Source of the DNA: Nitrospira sp. SG-bin2
Lineage (GTDB): Bacteria; Nitrospirota; Nitrospiria; Nitrospirales; Nitrospiraceae
Assembly: GCA_002083405.1 (NCBI GenBank)
Contig: LVWT01000050.1
Span: 36,389 to 100,388 of the forward strand
Direction of reading: 5' to 3'
Length of the DNA stretch: 64,000 nucleotides
In this document: in pieces, positions 38,211-45,930 of the stretch
Layout: each line of letters starts with the position of its first letter
How positions within the stretch are numbered: the stretch's first letter is position 1
Notes under the pieces: model-generated
Seen by the model: only the letters and a program-made list of their open reading frames with translations
The model's database searches: none
Told to the model about the DNA's origin: nothing
Program-made: the position numbers and the translations under genes

Positions 38211-38690
38211 CTATCGATCCGCGACGCCGGGCGCAAGGATGAGATTGACAGGAAGCTTCTCCGCCAACGTGTATGGGCTTGCTTTATTTTCCTTCACCCA
38301 CCGTTTCTCAGCCACCGATTCAAACGGCGGAGCCAGTTCCCCTTGAAGGGACCACAGATCGCACGGCGTCTCGTCAATAGAAACCTCCCAGTCATATCCC
38401 CCGTCCTTGACGAAGGGAGCAATCACCGTATCAAGGGTCCGGATCCACCATTCTCTCAAGACCGGCCCAGGTACGGTCCTGGCGATCTGGTCGATCTTGA
38501 ACCGGATAAATCTGTTATGCGGCTCGCCACCGACAAAGCACGAGTCCTTGGCGACCTCTTCAAAAATAAAGACCACATAGAACTTTGGAAGTGGGACGCT
38601 CGCATACACGTCCGTCACCCGCTTGGCCAGCGCCTTTTTATCCTCAGCAGTGAATGCTCCGACGGGATGATATACTTTCCACAACGGCAT
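38211..38690 (-). CDS. Tautomerase-family protein (Pro-1 enzyme), 159 aa
   Basis: Start choice is decided by chemistry. From 38690 the product is MPLWKVYHPVGAFTAEDK, leaving Pro as the N-terminal catalytic base after Met removal, and AGGAGG precedes this ATG; an earlier ATG (38720) would bury it. The sequence resembles the large tautomerase_3-type proteins (cis-3-chloroacrylic acid dehalogenase-like). Substrate unknown. It lies 160 bp downstream of an HxlR regulator on the same strand, which may control it. Confidence 0.75.
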   Translation of the reverse strand: MPLWKVYHPVGAFTAEDKKALAKRVTDVYASVPLPKFYVVFIFEEVAKDSCFVGGEPHNRFIRFKIDQIARTVPGPVLREWWIRTLDTVIAPFVKDGGYDWEVSIDETPCDLWSLQGELAPPFESVAEKRWVKENKASPYTLAEKLPVNLILAPGVADR

Positions 38691-38850
38691 GGTTCGTTCC
38701 TCCTGTTGGTTGATTAGCATTGGCCTTTGTCGAACAACGAACTCCTACGGTCTTCTCAAAATCAGCGCCCCCCCTGGCAGTTCTTCTCAGGGCAACGCTC
38801 TGCCCGTACCTCCCCTTATCTTTTGCCGTGGCCGTGATCCGTCGCCTATC

Positions 38851-39195
38851 TCAACGACGCCTGACTCGCGGAAATTTCTTCGTGCCGGGATACTGCTTCT
38901 TCCCCCACACAATGATCGCTTCCAAGATCGGCTCGAGTTCCTTCCCCCTCTTCGTCAGGGAGTACTCGTAGCGAACCGGATTTTGCTGGTAGGCGCGCCG
39001 GCTCACAAGACCGGCCGTCTGCAACTTATTCAATCTGTCCGCCAAAATGTTTGATGCCATTTCTTCCGGGGATTCTATGAATTCCTGATAGCGCCTTTTG
39101 CCTAAGACGAGATCCCGGATCACTAACAGCGTCCATTTATCTCCGAGAAGATCCAGGACGTTGGTGATGGGGCATGACGACCGTTCGAACTTCAT
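38851..39195 (-). CDS. HxlR family transcriptional regulator, 114 aa
   Basis: HxlR proteins are winged-helix regulators, often of stress or aldehyde genes. The sequence starts MKFERSSCPITNVLDLLGDK, with the near-invariant Cys of the family at position 8, and continues with the core WTLLVIRDLVLGKRRYQEFI and the wing PVRYEYSLTKRGKEL. The ATG at 39195 gives the usual length. A perfect palindrome lies 15 bp upstream (39211-39239), so autoregulation is likely. The downstream tautomerase gene is a probable target. Confidence 0.87.
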   Translation of the reverse strand: MKFERSSCPITNVLDLLGDKWTLLVIRDLVLGKRRYQEFIESPEEMASNILADRLNKLQTAGLVSRRAYQQNPVRYEYSLTKRGKELEPILEAIIVWGKKQYPGTKKFPRVRRR

Positions 39196-39210
39196 GGCGG
39201 ATACCATACT

Positions 39211-39239
39211 ACAGTGACTTGCATTTTGCAAGTCACTGT
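39211..39239. promoter_or_regulatory. Perfect 29-bp palindromic operator upstream of hxlR
   Basis: ACAGTGACTTGCA (39211-39223), a three-base TTT spacer, then TGCAAGTCACTGT (39227-39239) form a perfect dyad, too symmetrical for chance. A TAGTAT follows at about 39205-39210 on the coding strand of hxlR, so the dyad overlaps the expected promoter. It is the natural binding site for the dimeric HxlR protein encoded 15 bp away. Confidence 0.8.
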
Positions 39240-39718
39240 CCCCACAATCAACAGACTTACAAAACTGACAAAGGACAATCAGGGATAGCCCCGCCCTTCC
39301 CCCTCTTCTCGCATACGGCGTGATGCCCGGAATTCGATGCATCCTCCGTCGGCTTCTAAACCAAATGCTTTCGCTCCAAGCTTAGATACGATGCTGCCGA
39401 GGGTTGGGAACGAAACGCTCTGACAAGAAGGCGTTGCATGACCCGGGGGAAAACATTCAGGGGCAGCTACCTTGGTTTTCTCCAGACAGCGATTGGTTTG
39501 ACTTCCTGGGCTGGAAAGCACAGCATGGCTCACGCCGTTAGACAAAGAGGTGTTCTGTGACTTCTGGCTAGATTCTTCCGTCCCCCCAGAGAACCTCATT
39601 CGCGAACAGCACACGCCCTCCTGGCGCTCCATCGCTACGAGGGCGTTCTTGTGTCTGCCACTGTCCCCTATTTCAGCAACATGTCCCGTCCCTTTACCTA
39701 TCTCGGAAGGAGACCGCG
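39240..39718. other. 479 bp without a clear gene
   Basis: Open frames in this stretch lack ribosome-binding sites and natural-looking protein sequence. The region separates the hxlR operator from the small membrane protein gene at 39719, whose promoter must lie in it. No tRNA, repeat or terminator was recognised. Confidence 0.4.
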
Positions 39719-39943
39719 ATGAAACGGTTACCCACAATCTCAGCCGGACTGATCCTCGGATCACCTGCCCTCGCTTTGGCGGCCGACCACAGTGCGAGCT
39801 ATCGGGGAATCGGCTTGATCTATTTCGTCTTCATCGGTGGCATTCTCATCTATGGGGTAAAGGATGCCTTCGGGAAAAAGGCCATGTATGTGGCAGCCCC
39901 AATTATTCTCGGCTGGTGCTATTGGATGCTGCCGCCGAACTAA
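39719..39943 (+). CDS. Small exported membrane protein, 74 aa
   Basis: A signal peptide (MKRLPTISAGLILGSPALALA) is followed by two hydrophobic segments (GLIYFVFIGGILIYGVKDAF and MYVAAPIILGWCYWML). The ATG at 39719 is preceded by GGAAGGAGAC, a strong ribosome-binding site. No family is recognised. A stable hairpin lies 24 bp after the stop codon. Confidence 0.7.
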   Translation: MKRLPTISAGLILGSPALALAADHSASYRGIGLIYFVFIGGILIYGVKDAFGKKAMYVAAPIILGWCYWMLPPN

Positions 39944-39966
39944 GCCGATCGGATCAGGGCATAGTG

Positions 39967-39998
39967 CACACCCTACGGCCTGACAGCCGTGGGGTGTG
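39967..39998 (+). terminator. Hairpin after the 74-aa membrane protein gene
   Basis: CACACCCTACGGC (39967-39979) pairs with GCCGTGGGGTGTG (39986-39998) with one G-T wobble, closing a six-base loop. There is no T-run, so it may be a transcript-end stabiliser or a factor-assisted terminator. The rest of 39944-40323 is without a supported gene. Confidence 0.5.
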
Positions 39999-40323
39999 TG
40001 ATCCGATACTCCCCGGCCCCTGTTCCACTCCCACCCCTCCAGAGAGAACCGCTCGTTAGATAACGCTCCTTCGAGTCTGTCGCTGGTGCCGCGTCTTGCG
40101 GCCTCCGGAACGGACCAGAAATTACGGCAAAGTACATTCACGAATAGGCAGGCCAGCTTGAAGGTCTTATCCCGGCAGGTCTCATTGACACTTGCTTAAA
40201 AGTTCATGACAATGCGCGCAAGCTTATCCGCCTGAACACCGCACGAACCGCGTCCAGGCGTATCGGCTGCGAGCGTTTCGTGTTACCTCATGACAGACTT
40301 CGTTTAGAGAAGCAGAAAGATCG

Positions 40324-40626
40324 ATGCCAATGAGCCCGATCCGAGCATTTCGGATGACCGCGTTAGCTGAGGGGACGTCTTTTCTCATCCTGCTGTGCAT
40401 CGCCATGCCGATGAAGTACTTCATGGGGATGCCGCTGGCCGTCAGAATCGTGGGGGCGATCCACGGCATTTTGTTTCTGCTCTATGTCGGCCAGCTGGTC
40501 AGGCTGCGCACTGCATATCGATGGGACAACAGATTCTGCATACAGGCCTTTGTCGCCTCTATCCTGCCGTTCGGCACCTTCCTGTTCGACAGGTACCTGC
40601 GCGAGAAAGAAGCCGCTACGAATTGA
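40324..40626 (+). CDS. DUF3817 family membrane protein, 100 aa
   Basis: Three hydrophobic helices are visible, with the family-typical segments AEGTSFLILLCIAMPMKYF, VGAIHGILFLLYVGQL and SILPFGTFLFDRYL. DUF3817 proteins are small integral membrane proteins of unknown function, often found alone or with YdzA-like genes. The start at 40324 is preferred to the later ATG at 40330, but both are possible. Confidence 0.82.
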   Translation: MPMSPIRAFRMTALAEGTSFLILLCIAMPMKYFMGMPLAVRIVGAIHGILFLLYVGQLVRLRTAYRWDNRFCIQAFVASILPFGTFLFDRYLREKEAATN

Positions 40627-40646
40627 TCGGCCGCCATGTGGCTGAC

Positions 40647-42206
40647 TCACCGCTTCCCGTCGTAACCTTGATCCTTCCATCGCTCCAACAATTGAATGCG
40701 CTTCCGAAGCTGCTCGACCGTGGCTTGATCGACACGGCTCCCGGTACGCGCGATCAATTCGGCGTTCAGCCGGCGATGGTCGATACCACCCGCTCTCGCA
40801 ACAGCACTGACGAGCAACCGGTGGAGTTCGCGCAGATCCTGCTTCTCCTCATGGAGTGAGACCGGCGGTTCAGCTGAGAGCGCCGTCTGGCTCTCCCCTC
40901 TCACGTCCTCCTCGCCGATCACGCTGTCCACCCTGGCCACGGCCATCAGCGGCATGTACTCGTTCGTCGAGACCGTAACACGGCCGAAGAGATCCCGCTG
41001 GCCGGCCGGCATGATATCTTCCAACACATGATCGCGCTCCGCCTTGATCTGCCTGGCGTAATGCGCCAGGACCGGGTCCTTGGGCAGATAGAGCCAGGCT
41101 CGTTGCGGCCTGGGCATCCCGTCCTGCATCCGGACGAACCGCCCGACCACCTGCCGGAAATACATTTCCGTCAGTACATTCGTACCGTACACGCCGACAC
41201 GAAGCCGCGGAATGTCCACGCCTTCGCTCACCATATTGACCGCAACCAGCCATTGCTGTTTCTTGTGCCCACCAAAGTCCTCAATCACGCCGGATGCAGC
41301 GGGATCGTCCGAGACCGCAACGGCTGCTTTGACGCCGGTGATGCGGCCGACGAGATCCGCCACCCAGCGGGCATGGTCCTGATCCATGCTCACGATCAGC
41401 CCGCCTGAGTCCGGCTGTTCTTCCTTGCGCAATCGGGTGAGCTGCGAATGGGCATCGGCAATGACCGGACCGAGCCAGGTCTCTTGCAACAGCGCCGTCT
41501 TCAACCGTTCCCGCTGCCGGTCGAACGTAAGTCCGTCTTCAAACGTGGCCGTATGCTCACGGCCTTCAGAAAACCAGGTCAGCTCGCCCTCGTAGCTGGG
41601 AAACACGATCGGACGACACACGCCGTCGCCGATCGCCTCGGTATAGCCATAGGCGAAGTCGGCCCGGCTCTCCCCCTGCTCATAACGAATGAAGGGGATT
41701 GGATTGTTATCCGAGCGGAACGGTGTGCCGGAGAGAATCAGCCGGAACACCGCCGGCTCGAAAGCGGTACGGAGCGCTTTCCCCCAGTTCTTGCCGTCGC
41801 CGGCGTGATGCAGCTCGTCGAGAATGAGCAGCGTCTTTTTACTCTTACAGGCTCGCTGAAAGATCGCCGGGGCCAGACAGACTTGCTGATAGGTCACCAC
41901 GGCGCCGTGATAGTCAGACACTTCCACGGCCTGTTCATTCGTCAAGGCCGGATCAAGGTGCAGACCGATCTTGCCGGCGGCGTCCGACCATTGCCCGCGC
42001 AAGTGATTGGTCGGACACACCACTAATACTCTGACCGCAGCCCCTGCCGTCAGGTAGTGATGCGCAACAGCCAGGGCAAAGCGCGTTTTCCCGGCGGCAG
42101 GCGTGGCCATCGCCAGAAAATCCATGGCCGGATGGGCGCACACCGCCGATAGGGCGCGGCGCTGCCAGTCCCGAAGAGGCGCAGTCCAGGCGGGCAAAGT
42201 TTTCAT
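40647..42206 (-). CDS. SF2 DEAD/DEAH-box helicase (restriction-helicase type), 519 aa
   Basis: The helicase core contains Q-motif-like PLRDWQRRALSAV and motif I MATPAAGKTRFALA. Motif Ia region is VLVVCPTNHL, motif II is LLILDELHHAG (DELH), and motif III is LILSGTPFR. Motif V-VI regions are VNMVSEGVDIPRL and FRQVVGRFVRM. The layout matches type III restriction-type and UvrB/ComF-like helicases, without an obvious nuclease domain. The ATG at 42206 (MKTLPAWTAPLRDW) is chosen over an upstream one that reads through non-helicase residues. It is downstream of the topoisomerase VI genes on the same strand. Confidence 0.82.
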   Translation of the reverse strand: MKTLPAWTAPLRDWQRRALSAVCAHPAMDFLAMATPAAGKTRFALAVAHHYLTAGAAVRVLVVCPTNHLRGQWSDAAGKIGLHLDPALTNEQAVEVSDYHGAVVTYQQVCLAPAIFQRACKSKKTLLILDELHHAGDGKNWGKALRTAFEPAVFRLILSGTPFRSDNNPIPFIRYEQGESRADFAYGYTEAIGDGVCRPIVFPSYEGELTWFSEGREHTATFEDGLTFDRQRERLKTALLQETWLGPVIADAHSQLTRLRKEEQPDSGGLIVSMDQDHARWVADLVGRITGVKAAVAVSDDPAASGVIEDFGGHKKQQWLVAVNMVSEGVDIPRLRVGVYGTNVLTEMYFRQVVGRFVRMQDGMPRPQRAWLYLPKDPVLAHYARQIKAERDHVLEDIMPAGQRDLFGRVTVSTNEYMPLMAVARVDSVIGEEDVRGESQTALSAEPPVSLHEEKQDLRELHRLLVSAVARAGGIDHRRLNAELIARTGSRVDQATVEQLRKRIQLLERWKDQGYDGKR

Positions 42207-42262
42207 AGGGGGTTCGTAGAAGCGAGAGCGCTCAGCGAGGCAAGCAAATCCCGTTGGGAACA

Positions 42263-42363
42263 AGAGCGTATAGCTGATGGCCTATAGCACGTGATCGGAT
42301 CAGCGCATGCGCCCTCTGATTCATTCTCCGGTCTCGTGCCATAAGCCATACGCCATAAGCTCT
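42263..42363. repeat. Palindromic intergenic element, family B, copy 2
   Basis: GAGCGTATAGCTGATGGC (42264-42281) is inverted as GCCATAAGCCATACGC-like sequence at about 42338-42353, ending in ATAAGCTC at about 42355-42362. The arm CGTGCCATAAGCCA is shared with copy 1 at 25.77 kb. It sits between the helicase gene and topoisomerase VI subunit A. Confidence 0.78.
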
Positions 42364-42399
42364 TTCCTTCAACTGACCGGCCAGATACGAAACTGCGGA

Positions 42400-43503
42400 C
42401 TAGTCCAGCCAGTCTTTCTCTTTGAGCTTTCTCGGCAGATACTTCTTGGTCAGATACTGGAAGTCCTTGTTCGCCAGCGCGTCGAGCTCGTACTTGAGCC
42501 CGCTCGTGAGCATCCGCTTGATCTCCGCCTGCCACGCCGGCTTTTTGAACCACTCATAATTCATCAATTCTTTCGCGCGCGCAATGTCCTTCTCATTGAG
42601 CTTGATGCCGACGTTGCGCGGCAGCTCGTAGCGTTCGGGATCAGCACTCGACAAACCGATAAACTTAGCTTTTGGAATTGCCATGCGCTGGCTTTCAAAC
42701 GCCAGATTGATCGAGCCTTGTTTGATGACGGAATAAATGTAATAGCCCCACGGATCGTTGTCGACCAACACGTAGACGGGCAGCCGGTGTTCTTCATGCA
42801 GCCGTCTCGCCAATCGACGAACACCGCGGGGAGGCTGACCGTTACCCGTCAGCAACACACAGTTGTAGCGCCGCCAAAATTTATCTTCTGACAACCGGTT
42901 CCACTGAGTGCCTTTTTCAACGAGCAGGACGAAGTCCGCCGTGCAGCGCCGGATCTCCAGATACTCCGGTTCCACGATCGAGGGCACTGAATAGCCGCCC
43001 TTGCCCAGCCTGGCACAATCCACGCGATCCCCGTCATCGCCGAACACGACCGGCCCAACGATGCTGCCGCTGTTTTCCGCGCGGACATGCAGCTCTTCCC
43101 GCAACGCAGAGAGCGAGACTTCCAGATCCTCGATCACCGGATCAGATTCGTCTTGCGTGTCGAACGTGTTTTCATGCGAATCCTGGATGGTGTGTTTCGT
43201 CCGGTAATAAATTTCTCGAAGCGAGGTCGTCAGCTCCGCCCGCTGCAATTCCGACAACGCATCCGCTACCAACACCGTCTGCATGAATTTCTTGGCCATG
43301 CCGACATTGAAAAATGAGCGAGCCTGCTTCTTGCTCCCCATCTCAATCAAGCCTTTGCGTGCATTGAACGAAACATTCGACAGAGCGCGAATCGGGATCT
43401 CGAGCGTCGGATCCTTCGACCGTTCCGCCGCCGTGATCACGACGTCGGCCACGCCGATGAGCTTCCTTTCAACCATGGTGGTCTTTCTCTGCTTGGCGGC
43501 CAT
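42400..43503 (-). CDS. top6A: DNA topoisomerase VI subunit A (Spo11-like), 367 aa
   Basis: The catalytic subunit cleaves DNA through a 5'-phosphotyrosyl bond. The catalytic tyrosine is in TSLREIYYRTKH (Tyr99/Tyr100). The TOPRIM metal site is formed by LLVEKGTQWN (Glu) and YVLVDNDPWGYYIYS (DxD, in the order Asp-Asn-Asp). Winged-helix sequences precede it. Length matches archaeal Top6A. It is only 5 bp from the end of the subunit B gene, so the two are co-transcribed. Top6 is mainly archaeal and plant; its presence in a bacterium is noteworthy. Confidence 0.93.
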   Translation of the reverse strand: MAAKQRKTTMVERKLIGVADVVITAAERSKDPTLEIPIRALSNVSFNARKGLIEMGSKKQARSFFNVGMAKKFMQTVLVADALSELQRAELTTSLREIYYRTKHTIQDSHENTFDTQDESDPVIEDLEVSLSALREELHVRAENSGSIVGPVVFGDDGDRVDCARLGKGGYSVPSIVEPEYLEIRRCTADFVLLVEKGTQWNRLSEDKFWRRYNCVLLTGNGQPPRGVRRLARRLHEEHRLPVYVLVDNDPWGYYIYSVIKQGSINLAFESQRMAIPKAKFIGLSSADPERYELPRNVGIKLNEKDIARAKELMNYEWFKKPAWQAEIKRMLTSGLKYELDALANKDFQYLTKKYLPRKLKEKDWLD

Positions 43504-43508
43504 ACGTC

Positions 43509-45617
43509 CTATTTCTTTCCTCGCGGCTTCGACGCGGGAACCGGCTTGTTTGGTTTGTCTTGTTTATCTCGTTTGTCTCGTTTATCTGGCTTGACTGCTC
43601 GATCAGGCCCGTTGAAGAGCGGCATCTGAACCGCCTTCCCCTTGGGAGGCTTGGCACCGTTCGCCTTTGCGCTGGTCGCTTTCTTTCCCTGTCCCTTGGC
43701 CTCTTTTGCAATCGGCGCTGTCTCGCCGGGCGGATTCGGTTCGACCGACGTTGTTGCGGCATCGGCCTGCACCCGAGCGGCAAGATCGACTTCACCTTCG
43801 ACTCCTTCTGCCGTCACGATGATGGAATGGGGCAAGCCTTCAGGCCCTGCGCCGGTCTTGCCCAGCGCCTCATCGGTCTTCAGTCCGCCGGTGCGCGATG
43901 TGGCGATCTTCTGGAGCTGCGCCTTGAGTTTTTCTTTCGGCAGCGTGCCGCCCTTGAGTCGATTGCAGGCCTCAACGACTTCCTCGATGTACAACTCAAA
44001 GATGTTTCTCCGCCGGTATTCGCTCGCAGCCCGTTCACGGCGACGCAAGAATAGCCCCAGCCGCCGGCCGCACTCGCGCAAGGCCAGCGTGATTTCCTTC
44101 TGGATTTCGTCGTAGTCGGCGATCGCCTCTTTGGATTCGCTCGTGAAGGGCACCCAGACCGACGCCATGTGGACAAAAATCACCATCGGCCCGCCCGGCA
44201 ACGCGCCGCGGGATTGCGTGACGCCGTAATTTTTCCACGTCGTGCTCAGAACCGCTTTGAACGTCGAACAGGCTGATTGCTGATAGAGCAACGGCACACG
44301 GTTCGCATAACGGATCACGCGCGCGAGCTCCGAATCTTCCTCATCCCGCTCGCCTTCCGCTTTCGGCATCGCCGGCTGTCGGGGCTTGTTCTGATCCTGA
44401 GGCGCAGACCCGTAGGCCAGCCCCGCTTCGATGACGAAGGGATTGCCGCGATACACCGCCGGAGGCCGGCTCACCGCCGTGTAGAACTCGCCTTTGATCT
44501 GTTTGTAGAGGCCGGACAGAATCGCTTTCTCGCCGATCGGCGACAGGCAATTCGTTGGCGGCGCCATGATCTTCGTATCTTGGATGGTGCGATACAACGT
44601 TTCGGCGGCAGATCCCTTCAGATCGCGCGGCTTCGTGTGCGGCGACACCTTCGCCGCCTTGCAGATTTCATCAGCCAGTTGCGGCGAGACCCGGCAAAAA
44701 TCGCTCGCCAACAATCCGGACACCGAGTGGCTCTTCGTGTCTTGCAGCATCTTGAGGAACATCCCGAATTCGATGCCGTAGGGATGCGGCTTGATCTCCC
44801 GCGGCGACGGCGGCAGTTCATGATAGGTGCGGGGATATTCCTTCGTCTCCCCTTCCGGCGTACGATACGTCAGTTTGACGTGGGGGTTGGCGATGGATGT
44901 TTGTTCCAGCCATTCGTCGACCGACGCCCGGCCTTTTTGGTACTTGCCTTCAACTTCAATCGCCACCTGCGTACCTTGCGGCTGCTCCCATTGAATCTGC
45001 TTATTCTCATGCACCAGCGGCTCGTTTTTTTTGGTGTCGATCTGCACTTCAAAAAAATGCGCGGCAGCGCGCGGCCCGGTGCGCGAAATGATCGTCACCG
45101 GTTTGCCGGTCGTCAGCTGGCCGTACATGCCGGCGGCGGAAATACCGATCCCCTGCTGGCCCCGGCTCATTCTCATGCGGTGGAACTTGGAACCGTAGAG
45201 CAGCTTCGCAAAAATCCTCGGAATCTGCTGACGGACGATGCCGGGGCCGTTGTCCGTCACCGTGATGCGGAACCGCGTGGCTTGGCTGGCCGGCGGCGGC
45301 GCTCCGTTGGTCGCAGCGATCTCCAGCCGCACCGTAACATCGGGCAGAATGCCGGCTTCCTCGCAGGCATCCAATGCGTTGTCGACCGCTTCCTTCACAC
45401 AGGTCAACAGCGCCTTGCGCGGATTGTCGAAGCCAAGCAGGTGCCGGTTCTTTGTGAAAAACTCCGAGACGGAAATTTCCCGCTGGCGCGCGCCCATTTC
45501 GACAGCGGTCACCTGCTGCTCCGGCTTTGCAGCTTTCTTCTGCGCAGGCGATTCAGGCAATGGCTTGGCGGTAGTCGAAGCAGCAGTCGATGGGGGCGTT
45601 GAGTGTTTCTTGGTCAT
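43509..45617 (-). CDS. top6B: DNA topoisomerase VI subunit B, 702 aa
   Basis: This is the ATPase subunit. The GHKL ATP-binding fold is clear: KEAVDNALDACEEAGI, then TVTDNGPGIV, then GQQGIGISAAGMYGQL. The H2TH domain (about 230-310) and transducer domain follow in the usual order. The C-terminal about 140 residues are a low-complexity, Lys/Ala-rich extension. It ends in a repeat DKRDKRDKQDKPNKP that comes from a 9-bp tandem repeat in DNA. The N-terminus also carries a short Ser/Thr/Lys-rich tail. It is followed within 5 bp by subunit A. Confidence 0.93.
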   Translation of the reverse strand: MTKKHSTPPSTAASTTAKPLPESPAQKKAAKPEQQVTAVEMGARQREISVSEFFTKNRHLLGFDNPRKALLTCVKEAVDNALDACEEAGILPDVTVRLEIAATNGAPPPASQATRFRITVTDNGPGIVRQQIPRIFAKLLYGSKFHRMRMSRGQQGIGISAAGMYGQLTTGKPVTIISRTGPRAAAHFFEVQIDTKKNEPLVHENKQIQWEQPQGTQVAIEVEGKYQKGRASVDEWLEQTSIANPHVKLTYRTPEGETKEYPRTYHELPPSPREIKPHPYGIEFGMFLKMLQDTKSHSVSGLLASDFCRVSPQLADEICKAAKVSPHTKPRDLKGSAAETLYRTIQDTKIMAPPTNCLSPIGEKAILSGLYKQIKGEFYTAVSRPPAVYRGNPFVIEAGLAYGSAPQDQNKPRQPAMPKAEGERDEEDSELARVIRYANRVPLLYQQSACSTFKAVLSTTWKNYGVTQSRGALPGGPMVIFVHMASVWVPFTSESKEAIADYDEIQKEITLALRECGRRLGLFLRRRERAASEYRRRNIFELYIEEVVEACNRLKGGTLPKEKLKAQLQKIATSRTGGLKTDEALGKTGAGPEGLPHSIIVTAEGVEGEVDLAARVQADAATTSVEPNPPGETAPIAKEAKGQGKKATSAKANGAKPPKGKAVQMPLFNGPDRAVKPDKRDKRDKQDKPNKPVPASKPRGKK

Positions 45618-45792
45618 TCATCCTCACAGAACCGCACAACTGAAATCGCGCGGCATTGTACACAGAACAGCCGCGTGAAGAAACCCTATGGCCAATTTTC
45701 CTATTTGACCCGGACGGCAGTGTTGCGCTTGGGGTTGAATCTTAACCCATTTTATTCATGAGCGCTTCTACGGCAATCGCCGATCCGCTGCT

Positions 45793-45892
45793 GCGTTCTT
45801 CGTCGCTCGTATCTCGTGAAGCGTGAAGCGCAAGGAGGAACGCATACACCCACATCCTTGCCTGCGAGATACGCTTCACGAAGAACGAGCGC
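45793..45892. repeat. Palindromic intergenic element, family A, copy 4 (longest arms)
   Basis: The arms are the longest in this family: CTCGTATCTCGTGAAGCG in the left arm (45793-45823) and GCGAGATACGCTTCACGA in the right (45864-45892). In addition, TTCTTCG of the left arm is mirrored by CGAAGAA on the right. It occupies part of the 313 bp non-coding space between top6B and the WD40 gene; no other feature was recognised there. Confidence 0.8.
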
Positions 45893-45930
45893 TTAAGCCA
45901 TTTTGCGAAGAACCGCATGAACGATGCAGG

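Noticed and set aside
43545..43605. Short regular repeat in the top6B 3' region as a CRISPR-like array
   Set aside because: Units are 9 bp without spacers and lie inside a coding sequence, encoding a Lys/Asp repeat.
44277..45602. Long plus-strand open frame (441 codons) opposite top6B
   Set aside because: It mirrors the coding strand of topoisomerase VI subunit B, is very Arg/His-rich as antisense frames are, and has no ribosome-binding site or recognisable domain.
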